Part shown: piece by piece, positions 53,715-61,390 of the stretch
How positions within the stretch are numbered: the stretch's first letter is position 1
Layout of the letters: the number at the start of each line of letters is the position of its first letter
Origin: Candidatus Latescibacterota bacterium
GTDB lineage: Bacteria; Latescibacterota; UBA2968; UBA8231
Assembly: GCA_022827835.1 (NCBI GenBank)
Contig: JAJEIO010000020.1
Span: forward strand, 1 to 64,000
Direction of reading: 5' to 3'
Length of the DNA: 64,000 nucleotides
Notes under the pieces: generated by a model
Databases searched by the model: none
Seen by the model: only the letters and a program-made list of their open reading frames with translations
Told to the model about the DNA's origin: nothing
Translations under genes and position numbers: made by a program

Positions 53715-56309
53715 CTAGTAGGCAACGGCAATGGTGCGGAAAATCTCGGCATTACCTATTTGGGAGCCCTCAGTATCGGTGTCCACTCGCAGCCGCGCTA
53801 GATAGACTCCCGGTGGCGCGACAGCGCCCTGTCCATCGCGACCATCCCAAGCGATCCCATACGATCCTGTGCTCAACGCCCGCTGCTCGACCAGCCGCCG
53901 CACCAGCCGCCCTTGCAGATCGTAGATGAGCACCTCCACCGGACTGTCATCGCCCACCTTGACCACCGCAAAGCGGAACGACGCCTCGTCGTTGATGCCA
54001 TCGCCGTTGGGCGTAAACACCGCGGGCACCACCGACACCGCTTGCACCAAAGGCCCAGACGCGACTTTGCCCACCAGCGTCGTCGTATTACTGACCACTT
54101 CCGCGACCGCCTCACCCGGATCCACCCGCTGCCAGCCACCCTCGCCCTCCGCACTATTCTGCAATGACGCCTGCATCACTGCTCCGGTCGAAAACAAAGC
54201 CGTCGAAAAATCCAACCGCATCACCTCAACCCCCGAATCAGGCCCCAGCGGTGCAAACGCTACCTGCAAGCTATCGCCCGAAGTAGGCACGACCTCAGCA
54301 GCGAAAGCCGTCCCGGCCGTCTCCCCGGCCGCTAGTTCGGCCGCTGTACCGCCGTAAAGTCCCTCAAAGCGCAGATTCATATCGGTGGGAGCGATCAAAA
54401 GCAACTGGTCGAAACCGGGGTCGCCGCGGGCGAAGTCTGGACGTACGTAAAAGGAGAAACGCTGCTCCTCGCCGAGGTTCTCAACCTCGAAAGGAGCGAC
54501 TTCACCGACGAGTTCTTGCGCGACCGGATTGGTAAAGTTGAGCCGGATCGAACGCAGCGTTGCACTGACCTCTGGATCGTCCGAAAGCAGGACCGCACGG
54601 ATCTCGAGAAATTCGCGCGGGCTAGGCGAGGTAATCGGGCTGCCCTCCGCTACTTCATAGGGCGCACTCCAGTCGCTCCAATCTGCGCCAGCCACCTCCT
54701 CGCCAATGGTGTCGCCGCGAAAAATCGACAGCAGCTTGTTGTATTCGGCCTCGGTGACTTCAGTGCCGTCCTTTTTGAAGTAGCGCAGCACTTCGTCGAG
54801 TTCGTTGCCGGTACGGGTCTGCAACACTACGCTGGTGCCCGGCGGCGTATCGGCATCCCACTCAATAGAGGACAGATTGCGGCTGCCGCCCAAGCGCACC
54901 AAGTCGGACGTCAGAGTTACTTCTGGCTGATACCCCCGCCCGTAGAGCTGAATCTCGGCCGGCTGGCCAGAACCACCACCAAAGCCACCGCCCGCCTCAT
55001 ACTGCTTCCAGACGAGGTGAAAGAAGCGTGCTTTAATCCGCCCGAAGTCGTTGCCCTCGTAGAGGCCGAAACCCAACCCCTGACTGCTGCCATAGTCGCT
55101 GTTTTCCGTGCGATTGACCGCGACCGACCACTTGAGGCTGCCGTCGGCTTCAAGGCTGCCGTCGGAAAAATCTAGATGGTAGGCTTGAAAGGCCGCGCCA
55201 GCATAGGCGATGCGGAAGGCATCGATCCAGTAGAAGGCCCCCAAATCGAACAGGACTCCACCCTCCGGGGAATTCAGTGATCCCCGGCCGAAGCGGGTGA
55301 TAAATTGGACCCTGCTTTCGATCTCGCCGTCGATCATGTTGCTAATTGAGGCCGTCTGTGTCGCCGTACCGGAACCACCGCGCTCCAGCATCTCAGAAAG
55401 GATCTCGTCGCCTTCGGCTAGAACCTCCAGCTCCGCTAGCCGCGGGCGCTCCTTGCGGTAGTAGCGAATCGAACCTCGGCGGTCGGCGTCGAGACGCTCA
55501 AAAACCTTCTGCTCCACTAAGGTCTCGCGGCCTCCAGCGAGTTTTTTGAAGTAGTCTATCGCCCCCTGCTCTCCTGCCGGCAGAGCCTCGTACTCGGCTT
55601 GGCTTAGCTCCCGACCGCGGTCGAAATCGCTGCCAGTCACCACGACCTGCACGAAGCGGAGACCAGCGCCGGCGAAATCATCTCCCAACTGATCCATGTC
55701 GATCTCGAAGAGGCGCTGTTCCTTGTTGGGCCGCAAGGTGCGCAACAGCGGGCTGAACTCTGGCAGCGGCGAGCGCTGGTTGCCCTTGGGCTTGTTGCCC
55801 TGTGAGGCCAACACATCAAACTGCAAGAACGGGTCTCCCAAATCCTCCCCGACGAATTTGAGGACAATTTTCTTGGCGATCACCAATCGGCCCAAGTCAA
55901 CGACGAACCACCACTGTGAAGCGAGATCGGACTCCTCGCTCGCCGCGACTGGTTCCCAATAGGTTGTCAAATCGCCATCGAAAATATTGGGCACCGCAGC
56001 GATATTCGCCGTGGCCCCGCCCTGTACCGCGTCGAGTGGAACGATATCTTCGGGGTCTTTTTTGATTCTTTCCGGGGGGCGCAAGCGCAAGTAATCGACG
56101 ATGTCCTGTACTGCATTGATGTCGCGGCGGAGTTTCTGGGGCCGGACCGAGCCGTCGGCACCTAGTTCCAGCACCCCCGGCGGAAAACTCCAGTTCTGCC
56201 AGTGGGCGCGGCTGTTGACTATTACCTGACTCGCCGTCACCCGGTGCCCGACTTGGGCTGAGACGCCTACTGCCCACCCAAGCATTAATAAGACACTGAT
56301 GCGCTGCAT
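53715..56309 (-). CDS. Array protein A4: secreted discoidin-like surface protein
   Basis: Family A, 864 residues. Its signal peptide (LLMLGWAVGVSAQVG) and first 400 residues differ more from A2 and A3 than those do from each other, with the same domain order: HRVTASQVIVNSRAHWQNWS, IFDGDLTTYWEPV, WWFVVDLGRLVIAKKIVL, the second discoidin-like region, GADWSDWSAPYEV and FTPNGDGINDEASFRF, ending RTIAVAY. The C-terminal 120 residues are nearly those of A3. It follows B3 after 17 bases and continues the same transcription unit. Confidence 0.86.
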   Translation of the reverse strand: MQRISVLLMLGWAVGVSAQVGHRVTASQVIVNSRAHWQNWSFPPGVLELGADGSVRPQKLRRDINAVQDIVDYLRLRPPERIKKDPEDIVPLDAVQGGATANIAAVPNIFDGDLTTYWEPVAASEESDLASQWWFVVDLGRLVIAKKIVLKFVGEDLGDPFLQFDVLASQGNKPKGNQRSPLPEFSPLLRTLRPNKEQRLFEIDMDQLGDDFAGAGLRFVQVVVTGSDFDRGRELSQAEYEALPAGEQGAIDYFKKLAGGRETLVEQKVFERLDADRRGSIRYYRKERPRLAELEVLAEGDEILSEMLERGGSGTATQTASISNMIDGEIESRVQFITRFGRGSLNSPEGGVLFDLGAFYWIDAFRIAYAGAAFQAYHLDFSDGSLEADGSLKWSVAVNRTENSDYGSSQGLGFGLYEGNDFGRIKARFFHLVWKQYEAGGGFGGGSGQPAEIQLYGRGYQPEVTLTSDLVRLGGSRNLSSIEWDADTPPGTSVVLQTRTGNELDEVLRYFKKDGTEVTEAEYNKLLSIFRGDTIGEEVAGADWSDWSAPYEVAEGSPITSPSPREFLEIRAVLLSDDPEVSATLRSIRLNFTNPVAQELVGEVAPFEVENLGEEQRFSFYVRPDFARGDPGFDQLLLIAPTDMNLRFEGLYGGTAAELAAGETAGTAFAAEVVPTSGDSLQVAFAPLGPDSGVEVMRLDFSTALFSTGAVMQASLQNSAEGEGGWQRVDPGEAVAEVVSNTTTLVGKVASGPLVQAVSVVPAVFTPNGDGINDEASFRFAVVKVGDDSPVEVLIYDLQGRLVRRLVEQRALSTGSYGIAWDGRDGQGAVAPPGVYLARLRVDTDTEGSQIGNAEIFRTIAVAY

Positions 56310-56326
56310 AGCTACATACCCATCTT

Positions 56327-58267
56327 TCAGTAGGCTAAAACGACAACGCGCTGACGTGCCTCTTTGCGTTGGTCACTTTCTACTTCCAGCCGTAGCAGAT
56401 ACAATCCCGGCGCAGCCACCGACCCATCTGCTAAACGCCCGTCCCAGCGCAGCGAGACTCGGCCGCTCGCCGCCGTGCCCCGATCCACCGCCCCGATCCA
56501 CCGTCCCGATAAGTCGTACAAATCCAGTAGTACTGGTACTGCACCAAAAAGGTTCAACAATTCGTATTCGATCTCAAGGGCGTCATTGATTCCATCGCCG
56601 TTGGGCGTAAACACTGGCGAGGACAGCTTGAGCGCATTGACTGCTTTCTCCCCTACTTCGGCTAACTCTACACTCAGGGTGTTGCTATCGATCAGCGGAT
56701 TGGCATCGCCTGGAGTTAATGCTTGCCGCACTTCAAAGGGCTTTTCGCTATCGGAGACCCGGCCAGAGAACACCGTTCCAAACTTGAACACCTCCACGGC
56801 GAAATCCACCTCGATCCGTTCGCTGGTTTGCTGCACGTCCATCCGTGGGATTTTGAGAACAAAGCCGACGGCGTCCGAGCGCACGACCTCAAAGCCGACT
56901 TCCTGGCCGGCGATTCGCACGCCGCTGATGCTGGTCACTTCGACCGGCGTCGCAATCTCGATGGTGTCAAATCCCAAATCTTCGCGCTCGAATTGCGGCA
57001 GAATACTATAGGTAAACTGAGTAACGTCCCCGGCTGGAGCACTCGGTGGCGAAATTTCGGCCAACACTTGCGTCGCTACTGGCGGGTCCGAGATGCTAAA
57101 CTGTAAAAAGTCTAGCCGCCCACCCGCGTTCTTCTGGGCGGTAAAATCGGCTTTGAGCTGTACGTAGCGCCGCGGTTTATCAGCTTGCATCGGACCCGAA
57201 CCGGCCGCAAAATCATAGGCCTGGCTCCACGGCTCCCAGTTCTGGGTATCGGGCGTAATCCCGGCCTTCTCGCCTTTGTTGAGCCTATCGTAGGCTCGGG
57301 CCGTAAGCGGCTGGCCCTTGGCGTCAAAGCGGCTCTGCTCGTCGCCGCGGAAGGTGAAGCGCCAATAGATGCTCGGGTCTGGCACATCGCCGCTGCGCAT
57401 CACTAAGTCGATATGGGCACCGGTGTCAACTTCGCCCGACCAGCTCAAATCGCCCAAGGCCACCGGCTTGCCCAAGTCGATAATGCTGCTAGTATAGTTG
57501 GAGAAGGGCGCAAAACCTGAACCGTAGAGTTCCAACTCGGCCAATTCCCAAATCCCCCGCGTATTCTCCGGTGCGCGGAAAAGCAGCTTGCGGATCGGCT
57601 CGTCGGGCATCTTCAAGTCAATGATCGGCTGCGTATTGTCGCGGATATTGTAAATCACATCAAAGGCCACATAATCGCCCCGCGACCCGGCCTGAAGGTC
57701 TCGGTGGGGATCTTTGAGTGGGTCGCCGTCGCTGGTGCCGATAATGAAGCGCTCGACAAAGCGGTCGGTCAGGTGGCTGGGCCGCGGGTAGAACTTGACC
57801 CGGTCGATAAAGAACAGCCCGCCAAAATCGAAGATCAGGTTTTTGGTATTCGGCCCATGCGAGGCAAAATGACCGTCTCCCAGATAGGCCGTATTGGGAT
57901 CCTCGTCCCAAATAAGCTCATCGTCGTCGTCGAACCCTCCCCAGCCGATCCAAGTCAGGTAGAGGATATCACCGAGAAAATCGGCCTGCGGCAAAAGTGG
58001 TGTCAGATTGACCGTGGGGTCGAGTTGCCGCGGCTCAATGTGACTGCTGGTCACCTCTAGCAAGTTGATACTACCGTGCAAATCCTCGTCGATATCGGCC
58101 CAATCGATCTGCACGAACTCCACCCCTTCAACCGATGCCAACTCCGGCGCAGGCTGGTCAGTACCCCCGACCCGATAGATCGTTAGAGCACCAAGATCGC
58201 CTGCCCCTACCACCAGCGATCCCACCGTCCACCATGCGATTAGGTGTCTCATCTGGCTCATCCCCAT
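56327..58267 (-). CDS. Array protein B3: secreted discoidin-like surface protein
   Basis: Family B, 646 residues. The hydrophobic leader precedes LTIYRVGGTDQPAPELASVE; then RQLDPTVNLTPLLPQADFLG, the discoidin-like domain (WDEDPNTAYLGDGHFASHG, LIFDFGGLFFIDRVKFYPR), NWEPWSQAYDF, and SPVFTPNGDGINDALEIEY ending QRVVVLAY. It is closest to B1 in the first half and to B4 in the C-terminal domain. Several ATGs compete (58267, 58261, 58252); 58252 has GGGG nine bases upstream and may be the true start. The longest overlaps the B4 stop region, so coupling is likely. Confidence 0.83.
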   Translation of the reverse strand: MGMSQMRHLIAWWTVGSLVVGAGDLGALTIYRVGGTDQPAPELASVEGVEFVQIDWADIDEDLHGSINLLEVTSSHIEPRQLDPTVNLTPLLPQADFLGDILYLTWIGWGGFDDDDELIWDEDPNTAYLGDGHFASHGPNTKNLIFDFGGLFFIDRVKFYPRPSHLTDRFVERFIIGTSDGDPLKDPHRDLQAGSRGDYVAFDVIYNIRDNTQPIIDLKMPDEPIRKLLFRAPENTRGIWELAELELYGSGFAPFSNYTSSIIDLGKPVALGDLSWSGEVDTGAHIDLVMRSGDVPDPSIYWRFTFRGDEQSRFDAKGQPLTARAYDRLNKGEKAGITPDTQNWEPWSQAYDFAAGSGPMQADKPRRYVQLKADFTAQKNAGGRLDFLQFSISDPPVATQVLAEISPPSAPAGDVTQFTYSILPQFEREDLGFDTIEIATPVEVTSISGVRIAGQEVGFEVVRSDAVGFVLKIPRMDVQQTSERIEVDFAVEVFKFGTVFSGRVSDSEKPFEVRQALTPGDANPLIDSNTLSVELAEVGEKAVNALKLSSPVFTPNGDGINDALEIEYELLNLFGAVPVLLDLYDLSGRWIGAVDRGTAASGRVSLRWDGRLADGSVAAPGLYLLRLEVESDQRKEARQRVVVLAY

Positions 58268-58269
58268 TC

Positions 58270-60195
58270 TCAATAGGCTAGGGCAATGACGCGCTGAAGC
58301 GCTTCCTTGCCTTGGTCGCTGTCAACTTCTAATCTCAGCAGATACAGCCCCGGCGCGGTCACGGCCCCATTCGCCAGCACTCCATCCCACGCCAGCGCGA
58401 ATCGGCCACTCTCCGCCGTGCCCCGATGCACCATCCCTACCCGCCGTCCCGCTAGATCGTATAGCTCCAGCGCCACCGGCACTGCGCCGAAGAGGTTTAG
58501 CAGCTCGTATTCAATCTCGAGGGCGTCGTTAATTCCGTCGCCATTGGGCGTAAATACCGGCGAGGACAGCTTGAGCGCGTTGACCGCCTTCTCCTCTACG
58601 TTGACCAGTCCCACGCTCAGGGTATTGCTATCCACCAGTGGATCGGCGTTCCCGGCAGTCAGTGCCTGCCGCACCTCGAAGGGCTTCTCGCTGTCGGAAA
58701 TCCTCCCGGTAAATACCGTCCCGAACTTGAATACTTCCACCGCAAAGTCAATCTCAATTAGTTCGCCCGTCTGTTGCGGATCCATGCGCGGAATCCGCAA
58801 TGCGAATCCTCGTGCATCCGAGCGCACAACGTCGAAGCTGACCTCTTGACCATCAATCCGCAACGCGTCGATGCTTGCAACCTCGACCGGGGTCTCAATC
58901 TCAATAGTATCAAACCCCAAATCCTCGTCGCGCAATTGGGGCAGAATCGCATAAGTAAAAGACGTCACCTCGCCGGCGCGGGCGCTCGCCGGTGCGAGTT
59001 CGGCCAAGGCTTGAGTCGCCACCGGCGGGTCTGAGACGCTAAACTGCAAAAAGTCCAGACGCCCACCTGCTTCTTTCTGGGAAGTGAAATCAGCCCTGAA
59101 CTGCACGTAACGACGCGGTCTGTCCGCTAGCAGCACGTCCTCTCCGGCGGCGAAGTTATATGGCGGGCTCCAGTCGGACCAGTTTTCAGTATCAGGTGTG
59201 ACCCCAGCCTTTTCGCCCTTTTCCAATCGGTTGTACGTGCTGAGCGTCAAGGCAGTGCCATTGGTGCCGAAGCGACTGCGCTCGTCGCCGCGAAAAGTCA
59301 GACGCCAATAAGAATTGGGATCGTCGTCATCACCGCTGCGCATCGACAACGCCACTTCTGCCCCTCCCTCGGCCTCCCCCGACCACGTTAGATCGCCCAA
59401 ACTCGCCATGCCGCCTAAGTCGATGACGTTGGTCATGTATTGGCTCTTGGGCGCGAAGCCAATACCGTAGAGTTCAAACTCGGCGATTTCCCAAACGCCT
59501 CGGGTGTTGGGCGGTGCTTCAAACATGAGTTGGCGGATAGGCTCATCCGGGATGCTCAACTCGATTACCGACTGCGTGTTTTCGGTGATGTTGTACACCA
59601 AATCGTAATCGCGAAACTGGCCACCCTCGCCGCCGACGACGTACTCGCGCGTATTCTTCTTGAGTGGATCTCCATCGCTGATGCCAATGACGAAGCGCTC
59701 GATGAAGCGGGTGTCGAGAAAACGTTCGCGGGGATAAAACTTGATGCGATCGACGATGAAGTTGCCGCCCAAGTCGAAGATCAGGAGTTTGTTTTTGACC
59801 CGGCCGTAGTCTCCGCCCCAATCGCCATCGCCGAGAAAGTGCGTCGTTGGGTCGCCGTCGAACATCGGTGCATCGCGGGCCGGAAAGTCGGCGAACCCGA
59901 CGATCGTCTGCAAAGTCTCAATCCGGCCGCCGCGCTCGTCCAAAAGGGGCGTCAGGTTGACCGTCGGGTCTAGCTGCTGCGGCATAATCTCATCGGATGC
60001 GAGCACCATTTGTACCGCACTACCGTGTGCTTTAGAACTTATGGCCTCCCACTCAAGCTGGACAAATTGATAGGGCACATCCAACTCGGGAGCAGGCAAA
60101 TCCGCTGCGCCGATGCGGTAAATGGTCAGCGCATCGCTGCGACTACTCCATCCTATTACCGCTAAAAGCGCCAAAAGCCATAAGCCTCTCTTCAT
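58270..60195 (-). CDS. Array protein B4: secreted discoidin-like surface protein
   Basis: Family B, 641 residues, first gene of the array. Signal peptide LWLLALLAVIGWSSRSDA, then LTIYRIGAADLPAPELDVPY, QLDPTVNLTPLLDERGG, the discoidin-like domain (MFDGDPTTHFLGDGDWGG, LLIFDLGGNFIVDRIKFYPR), NWSDWSPPYNF near residue 340, and SPVFTPNGDGINDALEIEY near residue 550, ending QRVIALAY. AGGGA precedes the ATG. A hairpin terminator lies 46 bases upstream, so the array either has its own unseen promoter in that gap or depends on read-through. Confidence 0.85.
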   Translation of the reverse strand: MKRGLWLLALLAVIGWSSRSDALTIYRIGAADLPAPELDVPYQFVQLEWEAISSKAHGSAVQMVLASDEIMPQQLDPTVNLTPLLDERGGRIETLQTIVGFADFPARDAPMFDGDPTTHFLGDGDWGGDYGRVKNKLLIFDLGGNFIVDRIKFYPRERFLDTRFIERFVIGISDGDPLKKNTREYVVGGEGGQFRDYDLVYNITENTQSVIELSIPDEPIRQLMFEAPPNTRGVWEIAEFELYGIGFAPKSQYMTNVIDLGGMASLGDLTWSGEAEGGAEVALSMRSGDDDDPNSYWRLTFRGDERSRFGTNGTALTLSTYNRLEKGEKAGVTPDTENWSDWSPPYNFAAGEDVLLADRPRRYVQFRADFTSQKEAGGRLDFLQFSVSDPPVATQALAELAPASARAGEVTSFTYAILPQLRDEDLGFDTIEIETPVEVASIDALRIDGQEVSFDVVRSDARGFALRIPRMDPQQTGELIEIDFAVEVFKFGTVFTGRISDSEKPFEVRQALTAGNADPLVDSNTLSVGLVNVEEKAVNALKLSSPVFTPNGDGINDALEIEYELLNLFGAVPVALELYDLAGRRVGMVHRGTAESGRFALAWDGVLANGAVTAPGLYLLRLEVDSDQGKEALQRVIALAY

Positions 60196-60241
60196 ACTCG
60201 CAATCCCTGAGGTTTACAGAATGCACAAATCATAATACAAA

Positions 60242-60272
60242 GAGGGGGAGTAGAGCAACTCTACCCCCCCTC
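60242..60272 (-). terminator. Strong hairpin terminator between CBM9-like gene and array
   Basis: A 14-bp G/C-rich stem (60242-60255 with 60259-60272, one mismatch) closes on three bases. On the minus strand it is followed by TTTGTATTATG. It lies 35 bases after the stop of the CBM9-like gene and probably ends that transcript. Confidence 0.7.
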
Positions 60273-60307
60273 CTTATTTGGTGCTTAAAACCGCTAGTTG
60301 TTCGTGC

Positions 60308-61234
60308 CTATTGGCCGAACGAAGCCTTGATGTGGCCCCAGCTATTGCCCTCGACAGACGTCGTCTGCTCCGGCAGCAACTCGGCCATGACCGGCAGCAG
60401 AATGTAGTCACTGCCGCAGGCACCATCGCCGTTGATGCAGGGCTGGCCACCCAACGCCCACTTAGCGGTGCGAGGATCGTCCGCACTCGGGCCGTTGTCG
60501 TTATCGACGACTTGAATACCAACGCCGATAATCTCGCCCTCGACAAAGTCGTGGAGGATGCTGTTTTCGGGGCTGTTGTGATCGAAATCATCCCAACCAA
60601 CCGTGTACCACTCGGCCTGGAAGTTGGACTCGGTGCCGTGGGCACCATCGAGGTTGAAGGAGTCGGGGCAGCACGAATAAGGCTCTTTGTCGTGCCAAGT
60701 CGAGCTGCTCAGCCAGAACCAATAGAAGCCAAAAGGCTCGAGAGCCGGCCAGCGGTAGTGACCCGTCTGGTTGGTGCGGCCGTTGTTGCGGGCCCGTTCC
60801 TCTGCGTCTTCGTAGTCACCCGTCCAGAAGGCAAAGCGATCGGCGCTGTGGTCAGCATCGAGGAAAATCTCAATGCTGTCGTCCTGACCGCAGCAGCCAA
60901 AGCCGCCAGCATCGCGATCCCAAATGTCATCGAAGCGGTCATAGACGTAATAGACGCGATCCAACTCGTCGTTCCAACCAACGGCGACGCGGAAGTTGAG
61001 GTTGGCAGTATCGATCTCGCGACCGATGTCGCCCTCTGCGACTTCCGTCTGGAAGATGTCGATCCACAACTCCGCCGGCAACACGTTCCACTCGGAGATG
61101 TCGCCATCCAAGTTGGGAAGGTGGGTCGACGGCCACTGCCACGCCCCGAAGATCTGGCCTTCTGGGAAGTGGGCGAGGCTAGCCGTGCTAGTCAGCATCA
61201 ACGCCGTAGCGGCGAAAGCTAACAATTTTTTCAT
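60308..61234 (-). CDS. Secreted CBM9/DOMON-like protein
   Basis: A 308-residue protein with a signal peptide (TALMLTSTASLAHF) and one CBM9-like domain: LPNLDGDISEWNVLPAEL, NFRVAVGWNDELDRVYYVYD, and DDSIEIFLDADHSADRF. Cysteine pairs (GFGCCGQDD, SCCPDSF, CINGDGACG) suggest disulfides. The end, TTSVEGNSWGHIKASFGQ, is a common finish in such exported proteins with FCB-type signatures. No enzyme domain is attached. GGAGGT lies eight bases before the ATG. It stands alone between two hairpins and may be strongly expressed. Confidence 0.82.
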   Translation of the reverse strand: MKKLLAFAATALMLTSTASLAHFPEGQIFGAWQWPSTHLPNLDGDISEWNVLPAELWIDIFQTEVAEGDIGREIDTANLNFRVAVGWNDELDRVYYVYDRFDDIWDRDAGGFGCCGQDDSIEIFLDADHSADRFAFWTGDYEDAEERARNNGRTNQTGHYRWPALEPFGFYWFWLSSSTWHDKEPYSCCPDSFNLDGAHGTESNFQAEWYTVGWDDFDHNSPENSILHDFVEGEIIGVGIQVVDNDNGPSADDPRTAKWALGGQPCINGDGACGSDYILLPVMAELLPEQTTSVEGNSWGHIKASFGQ

Positions 61235-61265
61235 TGTTGAAACCTCCTATATAAGGTTTAAAATA

Positions 61266-61306
61266 AAAGGCGGTGTCACCACCTGGCGCTGTTGGCGACC
61301 GCCTTT
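61266..61306 (-). terminator. Hairpin with T-rich tail upstream of the CBM9-like gene
   Basis: AAAGGCGGT (61266-61274) pairs with ACCGCCTTT (61298-61306). On the minus strand the stem is followed by TTTTATTTTAAA, as in a rho-independent terminator. It can end the TPR transcript, but it also lies only 30 bases before the next start codon and so may be in that gene's leader. Confidence 0.7.
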
Positions 61307-61390
61307 ACTTGAGAGCATTTCCACCGAACACTCCCTGTGTAAAACCGTCAACTAACAAAAAAAGGATTGGATAATTTGTCAATGATTTTC

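Larger units (their letters stand above)
48469..56309 (-). repeat. Three tandem gene-sized direct repeats (A2, A3, A4)
   Basis: Units of about 2.6 kb start at 51075, 53698 and 56309 and share long stretches of identical DNA, for example the last 30 bases of each gene and the TCATTA-ATG region before A2 and A3. The gaps between units are 10-16 bases. Homology this long would allow recombination between copies. Confidence 0.85.

Noticed and set aside
48469..56309. Repeated DNA that could be taken for a CRISPR array or transposon
   Set aside because: The repeats are 2.6-kb genes with 10-16 base gaps, with no short repeat-spacer pattern and no transposase.
60278..61222. Plus-strand 314-codon frame opposite the CBM9-like gene
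   Set aside because: The minus-strand frame has a signal peptide, strong ribosome site and domain match; the plus-strand one has none.
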